The notes beneath the pieces were generated by a model. It saw nothing but the letters and a program-made list of their open reading frames with translations. It was not told the DNA's origin and ran no database searches. Positions 45,903 to 55,819 of a stretch of DNA of 64,000 nucleotides are shown here, piece by piece. The position numbers and the translations under genes were made by a program. The stretch comes from Verrucomicrobium sp. (GTDB lineage: Bacteria; Verrucomicrobiota; Verrucomicrobiia; Methylacidiphilales; UBA1321), in assembly GCA_017849585.1 (NCBI GenBank), contig JAFIGT010000012.1:41469-105468 (forward strand). The letters run 5' to 3'. The first letter of the stretch is position 1, and each line of letters starts with the position of its first letter.

Positions 45903-48900
45903 ATGTCTATGGCCGAGGTGACAGAAACGACGTTAGGGCGCAACACAACTCCTTCCTCCTGTATTCAGCCTGGCCCGTCTGATCTCGACGCACTCGATCA
46001 GCTCATGGAGGCCGGGCGCTACCAAGATGCCTACCAGCAAAGCCTACGTTTCGGCTCCCTAAAAGATTGGCGCGGCCCCCGCTCTCGCGAAATCGCCTCC
46101 GCCATCGCAAATCAATCGGGCGGCTATCGCCTCAGTGACGCCATTGACGTTCAAGCCTATCGCGAGCACCGCGATGATATCGACATACAACTTAGCTATC
46201 TCCACTACCTGAGAATCCGCCGATCGCCACTGGATGCGTGGGAGTTGCTGAATCGACTCAACCACGACCACGCCACACCCAAACAGCAAATCCGACGTCT
46301 TTTCCATCTCGCCAATATCGTCACTGAGTTTCGTGACTTTGTTCAAGCGCGAAGCTATCTGGACCAAGCCGCTCGCCTCAACCCGCCGCCCCACAAACTT
46401 CTCGTCGAAGAATCGGAACTCGCCCGGGCTCAGGATCACTACGAACAGGCTCTTGACTTCGCCCGGAAAGCTCTCGCCGCCAAGCCCTATCATGTCCCCG
46501 CGCTCCGCGAAATGGCGGCCAATCTGGTCGACCTTGGGCGCAACGCCGAAGCCATCTCCCTTTTGCAGGACTCGCTCCAGCATGTCCAATCCCTCGCCTT
46601 GCTCTGGCGGCTAATCGAACTCCAATGGGAGGAAGACCGGCATGCCGAAACTATTCCCCTGCTGGAACGTTATCAGACCTGGTCACCGCTCTGCGAAAAA
46701 AGTCAGCGCAACTGGGCCATTGGCCGGCTCGCCGATGCCCATTACTATCTTGGTCAAATCGATAAAGCCATTACGTATGCCGAGCAGCGATCGGATGACT
46801 ATTATCGCGATTTTGCGAAACGACTGCGCGATCCGCAACGCTCCCAAATCCGCAAGGAACTTCCCCTCGGCTACATCCGCCAGCACCATAATACCTGCGG
46901 CGCCACTACGCTTGCCAACTTGTCCGCGTATTGGGGGCAGCCGATCCCGCACGAGAAAGTCGTTGAGGCCATCTGGTACGATGGCACAAGCGATCCCAAG
47001 GAACGGATTTGGTCCGAACAACAAGGTTTCGTTGTCCGGGAGTTTAAATACACGTGGGAGATCGCCCGCCAATTGATCGACCGGGGCATTCCCTTCGCCC
47101 TAGCCACTTCCTACGCCACCAGCAGCCATCTTCAGGCCGTCTCCGGTTATGACGAAGCGCGCCAGACCATCCTGATTCGCGATCCCTCCGATGCGACCAA
47201 TCGAGAGTACATCACGGACGCAATCGCCACGACCTATGCGGCCACCGGCCCCCGCTGCCTCCTGATGCTCCCCAATGACCAAACCGATAAACTCTCCGGA
47301 TTGGATCTCCCCGAAAGTGAAGGTTTTGACCTGCTCCATCAAGTTCGCCACGCCCTGGACCTTAACAATCGCGACTTGGCCCTCACCATCCAAGCCAAGC
47401 TCGACGCACTTCTACCCGGCCATCGGCTGGCCCTTTTCGGTCAATACTCCATCGCCTGCCACGACCGTAATCTCTTCTGGCAAAATCAGTGCACAGAAAA
47501 GCTGCTCGCACTCTTTCCCGACAATAGTCGCCTGCAACTCCAATACCTTGCCAGCCTACGGGATTTGGGCCGCGAGCAGGAACGACACGATTGGCTCGAA
47601 AAAAAGCTCACCGAAAAGGAACGTCATCCCTTACTATTTAAGGAGTACGCCATTGACCTCTCGGGGAATGCCCTCCAGCACCAAGAAGCCCAGCGCCTCC
47701 TTCGCCGCGCTCACCGTTACTTGAATCGTGAGGCCTCTGTACTCGGACACCTCGCTCGACTCTACCGTTCTCAACGCAAACTCGAAGAGTCCTGCACTCT
47801 CTATCGCTTTGCCTGCGGCCTCGATATCTCCAATGAGTCTCTCGCCGACAATTATTTCTCGGTATCCCGACAGGCCGACCATGTTGAACCCGCTCTGGAT
47901 TTGCTCCGCCAGCGTTTCGCCCTGCTCGGGGACAAGGATTGCGGCCCGGGCAAAACTCTTTTCAAATGCCTCGAAGCTCTCGAACGCACGTCGGAAGCCT
48001 TTACCGTCCTTGAGAAAGCTCTGACCCGTCGGCCAAAGGATGAATGGCTTCTACTCTTCGCCGCCAACACCTACTCCCGCTACAATCAGCACGAGCGCGC
48101 CCACCGGCTTCTCGACCAAGCCGAACCGACAGCTCCCCGCAATTACCTCTATTTCGTTAAGGCATCCATGGCTGAAAACGAACGCCAATGGGAGCAAGCC
48201 GTCGAATGGTGGCGCAAACAACTGGAACTCGAGCCCGACTCCGAAATCGCCCACTCCAGTATTGCGGAACTTCTCTCCAAACTGCATGGCAGATCTGCGG
48301 CCATCGAATTTCTCGACCAGTCCGCACGACAATTGCCGCACAATCTCGAAATCCAGACCAACCGCTATCGCTGGTATCGCACTGACCCGAAACAAGCGGA
48401 GTCCATCCTGCGTGAAATCATCGCCATACATCCTCAGAATATCTGGACGCGAATCGAACTCATCCGCTGGCTGCGCCAACGAGAAGCACTGGACGAAGCT
48501 CTTGATCTGGCAAAAGAAACCGTCGCGCTCGACCCCTGCTGGACCTATTCCGTCAACGCCCTGGCAGAAGTGCACAAAGCCCGAGGTGAAACCCTGCAGG
48601 CTCGAGACACTTTTCGCCGCGTCCTGCGGCTCGATATCGACGCCACGTTTGCGATGGACTCCCTTGTCACACTAGCTCGCACGACAGCTGATAAACTCAC
48701 AGAGATCGATTTCGTTTTGGCAGAACTTCGCAGTCAAACTGTCTGGGGTGATGGTTATTTCGCCCTGCAAAACAATGCCCAAAACCTGCTCGAACCCGAC
48801 AAACTTCTAGCCATCTTCGAAACGGCACGAAGTGAACGCCCCGACTTCTGGCAGCGATGGGCCGTCACCATCGATCAATTGGCCAACATGCGCCAACTCG

Positions 48901-51023
48901 AACCGGCCCGCCAACTTGCCCAGCAAGCAGTCGAACGATTCCCGCTCTTGCCTGCCGTACATCTGCGGTTGGCCAAGGTTCTGAAAGCGATGGGCCGTGA
49001 CGTCGAATCGATCGTGTCTTTGCAACGCGCCCTCGATATCAATCCCTTTTGGACCTCTCCCGTTTACGAACTCTGTGACATTTATCGCCAAAAGAATCAG
49101 TTTGACGAGTTCCGCACCACGATCGAGTCCGCCCTCGTGCGCAATCCCCGCGAGGCACGCTTCCTGGGTTTTCTCGCCGAGGCCATTTCCAAACTGGAAA
49201 CTCCGTCATCCGCGCTGCCTCATCTCATCCAGTCCCTAGAGCTGGATCCGGATTATAGCTGGGGCTGGGATCGACTGATCGAATGGTGTCCGGAGAGAGA
49301 GATCCTTCGGCACGCCAAGGCGATCGCCGAACAAAATCCCGCCAATATCTATTCGTGGATGGGTCTGGCAAGAGTACATCGCAAAATGGGACATCTTGAC
49401 GATTGCCTTGCCTGTCTTGACCGCGCCCTGCAATTGCGGCCGCGAGATGCTCTCATCCATGACCAAAAAGCCTGCGCTCTCGCTGAGGCCAGTCGCCTCG
49501 ACGAGGCACTTCTCGCCTGTTCACCGTCCATTTATGGCAATGAGGTTCCCGGCAGTCTTATGGCCCGCGCCGCGTGGATCCAATCCCAGAAGGGAGATCG
49601 CTCAGCCGCCATTGGCCAAATGAGAAAGGCGCTCGAAGTCGATCCCGCCAATTCCTGGGCCTGGACCAGACTGGCCGATTGGCTTCACGAGGCCAAAGAG
49701 TACGAATCGGAGCTTCAAGCCATCGAACACATGCGTCGGCTGGAACCAAACGAAGCCGTACCGCTAGGCTATCGTGCTGAGGCCAAACTCGCCCTTAAAG
49801 ATCGCGCCGGGGCCAAAGCCGACTTACGCGAAGCCTGTCGCATGGATTCAAACTACTCCTTTGCCTGGAATACGCTTCTCCGCCTGCTGCGCGAGGATAA
49901 CGAACTGGAGGAAGTAGAAAAAGTCGTCGTCGAACTGGAGAAAATCGCACCGGGGAATTCCACTCTGCGCCACCGTGCGCTCTATCACATTTGCAAAAGG
50001 GAGTCGGTCCCAGCGCTCGCGACCATCGAGAAACTGTGTTTCTCGCCTATCTCCGATACCTATTTGATCGAAGAGGTGGCACAAGCCTATAAGGAGGCAG
50101 GCGCCAGCGCAGATATTGAACGCATTTTTCATGAGGCGATCACCCGTTCCACTCCGGAAAAGCCGGTTAATCCTAATGTGGGGCATCTCTGGGTGGCATC
50201 GTGGAGTCGCCGCCGCGAGTGGCGAGAGGAATCGCAGCTGAACCAACTCGACATCCAAAGTCCCGCTGGGCACAACGCCCTCATCGCCTATATCGAAGCC
50301 TTGGGTGAATCCTCTCGCATCTGGAAACTACGCTGGCTTCAATTTCGCCTGCGTCGCCTCTTTGCCTCGAACACATCGGCATGGGGAACGATGGGTTATG
50401 CTCTCAGCATCGCTCAAAAGAATATCGAAACCGTTATCTGGATGCGAGGATGGAGAGCTAAACCAGATCTGCGTCCCTGGATGCTTTCCAATCTGGCCCT
50501 GTCCTGGGGACGGTTGAAAATCGATCGGGCAGTCACCCGGGTTGTCGATTATGCTCTATCACTTCCACCAGACCACGTTCACGGCCATCTTCTGTCCTGG
50601 AAGGCCATTATTTCCGCCGTCAACCTCCAACACGACGACGCTAGGAAGGCACTCAACGCCCTTGCTGATAAGGATACTACCGAGCTCTACAAGTTTCTGA
50701 GACAGCTCGCTCAATGGATTGAGAAGGTTCACGATGCTCCCCCCTCCGAGCGAAAGGCCGTTTTCGATGCAGAGCGTAGCGAAATCGAGAGCCTGCGCGT
50801 ACAAAATCCCAATCTGCGCACCGGCCCCATTTCGAAACGCTTTTGGATTCTGGCAACCCGGCGCGCCGCCAAACTGTCGCATCGCTGGTTAGCTTACGCG
50901 CGAACCTTTTTACCCCATATCGAAAACCCAGTCGAAAGTAAACCGGGACTATCGGCTGCGTTCGTACGTATTCTCGGCGGCATCCTCTTCCTCAGCGCCC
51001 TGCGCTCATGCAGCCCGTATTGA
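45903..51023 (+). CDS. Giant TPR-repeat protein with embedded C39-like cysteine peptidase
   Basis: The 1706-residue protein (a start two codons later at 45909 is possible) has TPR-like helical repeats from about 30 to 310. A papain-like C39-type domain spans about 320-450, and many further TPR-like units of 33-35 residues run to about 1600. The C39 domain has Gln327, Cys332 in HHNTCGATTLANL, His409 in SSHLQAVSGYD and Asp427 in LIRDPSD, so the Cys-His-Asp triad looks intact. No signal peptide is seen. A hydrophobic stretch close to the C-terminus (ILGGILFLSAL) may anchor it. Such domains cleave peptides after Gly-Gly-type sites in bacteriocin systems, but no exporter or precursor peptide is adjacent. 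A protein-processing scaffold is an inference. Confidence 0.8.
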   Translation: MSMAEVTETTLGRNTTPSSCIQPGPSDLDALDQLMEAGRYQDAYQQSLRFGSLKDWRGPRSREIASAIANQSGGYRLSDAIDVQAYREHRDDIDIQLSYLHYLRIRRSPLDAWELLNRLNHDHATPKQQIRRLFHLANIVTEFRDFVQARSYLDQAARLNPPPHKLLVEESELARAQDHYEQALDFARKALAAKPYHVPALREMAANLVDLGRNAEAISLLQDSLQHVQSLALLWRLIELQWEEDRHAETIPLLERYQTWSPLCEKSQRNWAIGRLADAHYYLGQIDKAITYAEQRSDDYYRDFAKRLRDPQRSQIRKELPLGYIRQHHNTCGATTLANLSAYWGQPIPHEKVVEAIWYDGTSDPKERIWSEQQGFVVREFKYTWEIARQLIDRGIPFALATSYATSSHLQAVSGYDEARQTILIRDPSDATNREYITDAIATTYAATGPRCLLMLPNDQTDKLSGLDLPESEGFDLLHQVRHALDLNNRDLALTIQAKLDALLPGHRLALFGQYSIACHDRNLFWQNQCTEKLLALFPDNSRLQLQYLASLRDLGREQERHDWLEKKLTEKERHPLLFKEYAIDLSGNALQHQEAQRLLRRAHRYLNREASVLGHLARLYRSQRKLEESCTLYRFACGLDISNESLADNYFSVSRQADHVEPALDLLRQRFALLGDKDCGPGKTLFKCLEALERTSEAFTVLEKALTRRPKDEWLLLFAANTYSRYNQHERAHRLLDQAEPTAPRNYLYFVKASMAENERQWEQAVEWWRKQLELEPDSEIAHSSIAELLSKLHGRSAAIEFLDQSARQLPHNLEIQTNRYRWYRTDPKQAESILREIIAIHPQNIWTRIELIRWLRQREALDEALDLAKETVALDPCWTYSVNALAEVHKARGETLQARDTFRRVLRLDIDATFAMDSLVTLARTTADKLTEIDFVLAELRSQTVWGDGYFALQNNAQNLLEPDKLLAIFETARSERPDFWQRWAVTIDQLANMRQLEPARQLAQQAVERFPLLPAVHLRLAKVLKAMGRDVESIVSLQRALDINPFWTSPVYELCDIYRQKNQFDEFRTTIESALVRNPREARFLGFLAEAISKLETPSSALPHLIQSLELDPDYSWGWDRLIEWCPEREILRHAKAIAEQNPANIYSWMGLARVHRKMGHLDDCLACLDRALQLRPRDALIHDQKACALAEASRLDEALLACSPSIYGNEVPGSLMARAAWIQSQKGDRSAAIGQMRKALEVDPANSWAWTRLADWLHEAKEYESELQAIEHMRRLEPNEAVPLGYRAEAKLALKDRAGAKADLREACRMDSNYSFAWNTLLRLLREDNELEEVEKVVVELEKIAPGNSTLRHRALYHICKRESVPALATIEKLCFSPISDTYLIEEVAQAYKEAGASADIERIFHEAITRSTPEKPVNPNVGHLWVASWSRRREWREESQLNQLDIQSPAGHNALIAYIEALGESSRIWKLRWLQFRLRRLFASNTSAWGTMGYALSIAQKNIETVIWMRGWRAKPDLRPWMLSNLALSWGRLKIDRAVTRVVDYALSLPPDHVHGHLLSWKAIISAVNLQHDDARKALNALADKDTTELYKFLRQLAQWIEKVHDAPPSERKAVFDAERSEIESLRVQNPNLRTGPISKRFWILATRRAAKLSHRWLAYARTFLPHIENPVESKPGLSAAFVRILGGILFLSALRSCSPY

Positions 51024-51050
51024 ACCTGCTCTTAAACTCAGTGCGGTCCG

Positions 51051-52430
51051 TTACGCCTTGGAAACTTCCTGACCCTTGGGGGTGTCTTTGAGCTTCCAGC
51101 CGAGGGCTTCGATCTGCTTGCGCAGGGCGTCACTTTGAGCCCAGTCCTTGGATGAACGCGCGGCGGCGCGTTGATCGACGAGGGTCTGTATCTCGGCGGG
51201 AATCTCGTGCTTGAGATCGCCGACGCCGAGGACGGAGTCGACCTTGGCCCAGACGGTGGCGAGTTGGGGAATGGTCTTGCCGCCATCCATGAGCTTGTTG
51301 GTATCGCGGATGAGGTCGAAGAGATGACCGAGTGCGCCGGAGAGGTTGAGATCGTCGGCGAGGGCGGCGTCAAAGTGTTGCTCGAATGACACGAGGCCGT
51401 TCCAGTCCTTCACGGGTTCGCCGGTGGCGGAGGCAAAGCGCGAGCGCCAGGCGTCGATGCGGGCGAGGTTCGACTTGGCATCGTCCATCGTCTTCCACGT
51501 GAAATTCTGGTTCTGACGGTAGTGCGCGGAGAGCAGCGCGTAGCGGAGTTCGCGACCGGTGTATCCCTTGTCGAGAATCTGCTGCACGGTGTAGAGATTG
51601 CCCTCGGACTTGGACATCTTGCGACCGTCGACGAGCAGGTGCGCGGCGTGGCACCACATCTTGACGAAGGTCTTGCCGGTGGCGCCTTCGCTCTGGGCGA
51701 TTTCGTTTTCGTGGTGGGGAAAGATGAGATCGCTGGCGGCGCAGTGGATGTCAAACGACTCGCCGAGATATTCCATGCTCATCGCGGAGCACTCGATATG
51801 CCAGCCGGGGCGACCCTTGCCCCACGGGGAATCCCAACCGACGGCGCCGTCGCCTTCGGTCCATTTTTTCCAAAGCACGAAGTCGCCGAACGATTCCTTT
51901 TGGTATTCGTCCTGGCTGACGCGCGCACCATGAATGAGTCCGCCCTGATCGAGATGGCAGAGGCAACCGTATTTCGGGAACGCGGCAATACGGAAATAAA
52001 CGGAGCCGTCTTCCGACACGTAGGCGGTGCCTTTGGCAATCAAGCGTTCCACGAGGGCGATGACCTGATGGATATGCTGCGTGGCGCGGGGCAATTGCTC
52101 CGGCGTCTGGATGTGCAGCGTGGCCATGTCGGCGAGAAACGCGTTGGTGTATTTCTCGGTGTAGGCCTGCAACGTCATACCCGCCGCGATGGCACCGCGA
52201 ATGGTCTTGTCGTCGACATCGGTGAAGTTCATGACATGCTTCACGTCGAAGCCGTAGAACTTCAGCGAGCGGCGCAACAGATCGACGAAGAGGAAGGTGC
52301 GAAAGTTGCCGATGTGGGCGTAGTTATAGACCGTTGGCCCACACGCGTACATCCGGATGGTCTGGCCCTCGAGGGGGCGCACCTCTTCGATTTGCCGGGT
52401 GAGCGTGTTGTGGAGTTTCAGAGCGGTCAT
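51051..52430 (-). CDS. cysS: Cysteinyl-tRNA synthetase
   Basis: It charges tRNA-Cys with cysteine. The 459-residue product has MYACGPTVYNYAHIGNFRTF with the HIGH-type motif HIGN and the catalytic zinc Cys. Further zinc-site residues lie in HIECSAM and HHENEIAQSE, and the KMSKS motif is GRKMSKSEGN. The C-terminal anticodon-binding region is shorter than some but complete. It begins 27 bases after the ispF stop, and the two are probably co-transcribed. Confidence 0.97.
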   Translation of the reverse strand: MTALKLHNTLTRQIEEVRPLEGQTIRMYACGPTVYNYAHIGNFRTFLFVDLLRRSLKFYGFDVKHVMNFTDVDDKTIRGAIAAGMTLQAYTEKYTNAFLADMATLHIQTPEQLPRATQHIHQVIALVERLIAKGTAYVSEDGSVYFRIAAFPKYGCLCHLDQGGLIHGARVSQDEYQKESFGDFVLWKKWTEGDGAVGWDSPWGKGRPGWHIECSAMSMEYLGESFDIHCAASDLIFPHHENEIAQSEGATGKTFVKMWCHAAHLLVDGRKMSKSEGNLYTVQQILDKGYTGRELRYALLSAHYRQNQNFTWKTMDDAKSNLARIDAWRSRFASATGEPVKDWNGLVSFEQHFDAALADDLNLSGALGHLFDLIRDTNKLMDGGKTIPQLATVWAKVDSVLGVGDLKHEIPAEIQTLVDQRAAARSSKDWAQSDALRKQIEALGWKLKDTPKGQEVSKA

Positions 52431-52457
52431 AACCTGAGTGTTTCTATAAGTGACGAA

Positions 52458-52940
52458 CTAATCTTTGACGGTGACACTCGCCACGGCCATGGCGATCATG
52501 CCTTCTTGGCGGCCTAGGAAGCCGAGCTTTTCGTTGGAGGTGGCTTTGACGCCCACTCGTTCCGGGGGTAATCCGAGCGCCTTACCGAGCTTGATTTTCA
52601 TTTCCGCCACGCGCGGCCCGATCTTGGGAGCTTCCGCCACGAGCGTGGAATCGATATTCTCCAGCACCGCGCCGCGCTTGTCCAAGATCCCGCGGACCGC
52701 TTCGAGAAGCACGAGGCTGCTGACGCCGCGCCAGCGTTCATCAGTATTGGGGAAGTGATGGCCAATATCGCTTTCGCCAATCGCGCCAAGAATGGCGTCG
52801 GCAATGGCGTGAATGAGTACATCCGCATCGGAATGTCCCTGCAGTCCATGGGTGTGATTAAATTCCACACCGCCCAAGACCAGTTTCCGCCCCTCAACCA
52901 GAGGGTGCACGTCATATCCAATTCCAACTCGATGGCTCAT
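52458..52940 (-). CDS. ispF: 2-C-methyl-D-erythritol 2,4-cyclodiphosphate synthase
   Basis: IspF catalyses the fifth step of the MEP isoprenoid pathway. The 160-residue product has zinc ligands Asp10 and His12 in GIGYDVHP and His44 in DVLIHAIADA. Family segments GLQGHSDADV, IGESDIGHHFPNTD and KATSNEKLGFLGRQEG are present. The typical IspD partner is not adjacent. cysS follows closely. Confidence 0.97.
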   Translation of the reverse strand: MSHRVGIGYDVHPLVEGRKLVLGGVEFNHTHGLQGHSDADVLIHAIADAILGAIGESDIGHHFPNTDERWRGVSSLVLLEAVRGILDKRGAVLENIDSTLVAEAPKIGPRVAEMKIKLGKALGLPPERVGVKATSNEKLGFLGRQEGMIAMAVASVTVKD

Positions 52941-53050
52941 AGTATTTTTCCGGTAAAGCGGGTCATTTAACCAGCCCCGGCTTCACATTGCAAGGCAGCG
53001 TGACGCTTTGACAGCCGCCGCCAAATCTTTACTCTGGCCCTACTCCGACC

Positions 53051-54430
53051 ATGACTGCGCACCGACACTCTCTTCTTCCCGTGCTGGCCGCAGTCTTCGC
53101 CGTCCTCCTGACCTACCTCTGGATCGGCACCTGCAGCGGCACGGCACCGCTTTATGCCATGCTGGATTATCACTACTATCCCCTGCTGGCCGATGGCTTT
53201 CTGGCGGGGCAACTCTCCCTCCCGGTCGAGCCGAAACCGGAACTCCTGCAACTGCCCGACCCGTATGATCCGGACCAAAATCAGCCCTACCGGATGCATG
53301 ATCTCTCGCTCTACCACGGCAAATACTATCTCTTCAGCGGTCCGGCTCCGGCGCTGCTCGCCTTCGTTCCGTGGAAAGCGCTCACCGGCCAACCGCTTCC
53401 CCAATACCTCGCTGTCCTGCTCTTTTGCTCCGTCCATTTCCTCGCCCTCACCGTGCTCCTGCGCCTGATCACCGCCCGAGTGGCTCCGACCACGCCCTCG
53501 TGGTTCGTTGCTCTCGGCGTGCTCGCCCTCGGTTTCGGAACGGGCAATCTGCACCTGCTGCGCTGGCCGTCCGTGTATCAAGTCGCCAGCGCGTTCAATG
53601 CCTGCCTCGTGGCACTCGCCCTCTTGGGACTCTATTTCACGCTCGTCTCCCGCCGTTACCCCCTCCTCTTTCTTTTTCTCGCGGCCCTCTGCCTCGCACT
53701 CTCCGTCGGCTCGCGACTTCATTTCGCTCTCGTCGCGCTGGTGGTTCCACTCGTGGCGCTGCTCGGATGCCCTGAGTCTCGCAACGGCCCGCCCTCGGTC
53801 CTGCGGAGACTGCGCCATGCGGCGCTGCTACTCCTCCCCCTTGGCGTGGTGTTGATGGGACTGGCTCTGTACAATCAGGCCCGCTTCGACACGCCTTTTG
53901 AGACCGGCGTGCGCTATCAACTCGGCGGCTTCAATCTTCTCCACGCCCATTTCTGGCAGGTGCAAAATGCTTTCGCGAATTTCACCTATTACCTCTTCCA
54001 GAAAATTCCTTTCACGACGGAATTCCCCTATCACGAAATCCGCACCCGCTTTTTCCTGCGCGGCACTAGCTTCTACCAACAGGAATGTCTCTATGGCTTA
54101 ATCACCGGCATGCCGGTGTGCCTTTCCCTGCTGGCCCCGCCCGCGCTGTGGACGCGAATCGAGCGCCCCTTGCGGCGGTTCCTCGGCGTGACGCTCCTCG
54201 TGGGTGGTCTCAACTTCGCGTTCCTCCTCGGCTTCACCTCCGCGACGGTCCGCTACTTCTCCGACTTTCTCACCCCACTCCTGCTCGTGGCGACCACGCT
54301 CCTCGTGATTGCCGATCTGCAATTCGCGAAGGATCGCTCGTGGATGCGCGTCGCGTTCCGCACCGTGGTCGTTGCGGCGGTGCTCTACACCGTGGTGATT
54401 CAGCTACTGCTCAATTTCCCCTCGCATTAA
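53051..54430 (+). CDS. Polytopic membrane protein, putative GT-C-like
   Basis: The 459-residue protein has about ten predicted helices. A large first extracytoplasmic loop carries LLQLPDPYDPDQNQPYR, then SLYHGKYYLFSGPAPALL. The same loop pattern recurs in the next gene. This arrangement (helix, long loop with acidic residues, many helices) resembles family 39/GT-C glycosyltransferases that use polyprenyl-phosphate sugars, but no catalytic pair can be assigned with confidence. It is separated by 6 bases from the following gene. Probably acts at the periplasmic face. Confidence 0.75.
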   Translation: MTAHRHSLLPVLAAVFAVLLTYLWIGTCSGTAPLYAMLDYHYYPLLADGFLAGQLSLPVEPKPELLQLPDPYDPDQNQPYRMHDLSLYHGKYYLFSGPAPALLAFVPWKALTGQPLPQYLAVLLFCSVHFLALTVLLRLITARVAPTTPSWFVALGVLALGFGTGNLHLLRWPSVYQVASAFNACLVALALLGLYFTLVSRRYPLLFLFLAALCLALSVGSRLHFALVALVVPLVALLGCPESRNGPPSVLRRLRHAALLLLPLGVVLMGLALYNQARFDTPFETGVRYQLGGFNLLHAHFWQVQNAFANFTYYLFQKIPFTTEFPYHEIRTRFFLRGTSFYQQECLYGLITGMPVCLSLLAPPALWTRIERPLRRFLGVTLLVGGLNFAFLLGFTSATVRYFSDFLTPLLLVATTLLVIADLQFAKDRSWMRVAFRTVVVAAVLYTVVIQLLLNFPSH

Positions 54431-54436
54431 CCGCCC

Positions 54437-55819
54437 ATGCCAACACCCGTTCGCCGCTCGCTTCTGGTCACCTGCGCCATGCTGATCGTACTGACCAGTT
54501 ATGCGGTGATCACGGCGTTAACCCTGCGATCGGAAGCGTACCGATTGCTCTCCTATCACGCCTACCCGCTGTTGGCCCAGGCATTGATTTCCGGTCACAC
54601 GGCATTACCCATCGAACCGCATCCGCAATTATTACAACTCTCCGACCCTTACAACCCCCAACTCAATCAGCCGTACCGATTGCAGGATCTGCCTCTCTAC
54701 CGTGGTCACTATTACCTCTTCCACGGCCTCACCCCAGCAATCCTGCTGTTCATCCCGTACCAACTCATCACCAGCCAACCGCTCTCACAAGCGGTCGCCG
54801 CTTTTCTTTTTTGCAGCGTGGGTTTCTGTTTTGCGGCCGGTTGCCTGCAGAAATTTATTGCCCTGCAAAACCTCACCGTACCCGACTGGCTCCAAGCCCT
54901 GGGCGTGCTCCTCCTCGGACTTTGCAGCGGCACCTTGAATCTCCTTCATCGCCCGGAGATCTATCAGGTCGCGGGAGCCGCGGCGTATGCGTGCGCCATG
55001 GCAGCGCTCTGGTTTCTGCTGCAATCCCTCCAGAAACCACATCGCCATGGATTCTATCTTGCGGCGGGAATTGCCGCGGCGCTCGCCATAGGAGCCCGGC
55101 CCAATACGCTTTTCTTCGCCCTCGCTCTCTGCGGCGCAATCCTGTGGCGTGAACGCACGGACTTGCGCCGCGCGGTGATTTCGCTGAGCTTCGCCTCGGC
55201 ACCGCTTGCGGCTTACCTCGCACTGTTGCTTGCCTATAACTGGATTCGCTTTGAAGCCCCCCTGGAGTTCGGCATGCGCTACCAACTGGCCAGCGTGGAT
55301 CTCCGGCACGTCACCTTTCTTAAAGCAGAGTATATTCCGCTGAATGCGTGGTGCTATTTCTTCGCGCCACCCCAACTCAGTTTTTCCTCCGCCTTTCCGT
55401 TTCTCCACTGTCAACTCGTGGAAGCATGCCTGCGCGATCATTCCGATTTTCACGGACTGGAATATCTCTGCAGCCTGTTCTCCGGAACGATCGTCTATGC
55501 GGGACTCCTCCTGCTCCCGTGGGCGTGGACATCATGGAAGCCGGACGCGCGATTCTGGACAGCGACCATTCTCGCCGCGCTGCTCGGCAACACCGCTTAC
55601 CTTCTCGTCTTTAATACCGCCGCCGTCCGCTATCTGGCCGATATCCAACCGCTCGCCTTGCTTCTACTCCTCGCCACACTCTTCACGATTTCCCAACGCC
55701 TCCACTCCTCACGATTGCAAGCGCCATTCCATCTCGTCGTCGTGCTTTCCTCCTGCTGGAGCCTCCTTCTTTCCCTCGCGGCTCATCTGCAACCCCTGCC
55801 CACCCTTCCCATGCCATGA
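54437..55819 (+). CDS. Polytopic membrane protein, paralogue of the preceding gene
   Basis: The 460-residue protein shares the layout and loop motif of its neighbour (LLQLSDPYNPQLNQPYR, then PLYRGHYYLFHGLTPAIL), with about ten helices. The two are clearly paralogues, probably from a tandem duplication that has diverged. The stop overlaps the next start as ATGA. Function is likely the same class as its neighbour. Confidence 0.75.
   Translation: MPTPVRRSLLVTCAMLIVLTSYAVITALTLRSEAYRLLSYHAYPLLAQALISGHTALPIEPHPQLLQLSDPYNPQLNQPYRLQDLPLYRGHYYLFHGLTPAILLFIPYQLITSQPLSQAVAAFLFCSVGFCFAAGCLQKFIALQNLTVPDWLQALGVLLLGLCSGTLNLLHRPEIYQVAGAAAYACAMAALWFLLQSLQKPHRHGFYLAAGIAAALAIGARPNTLFFALALCGAILWRERTDLRRAVISLSFASAPLAAYLALLLAYNWIRFEAPLEFGMRYQLASVDLRHVTFLKAEYIPLNAWCYFFAPPQLSFSSAFPFLHCQLVEACLRDHSDFHGLEYLCSLFSGTIVYAGLLLLPWAWTSWKPDARFWTATILAALLGNTAYLLVFNTAAVRYLADIQPLALLLLLATLFTISQRLHSSRLQAPFHLVVVLSSCWSLLLSLAAHLQPLPTLPMP

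Noticed and set aside
54085..55152. Plus-strand frame of 355 codons across the two paralogous membrane-protein genes
   Set aside because: It is out of frame with both clearly hydrophobic paralogues, and its product is Arg/Pro/His-rich with no membrane pattern.
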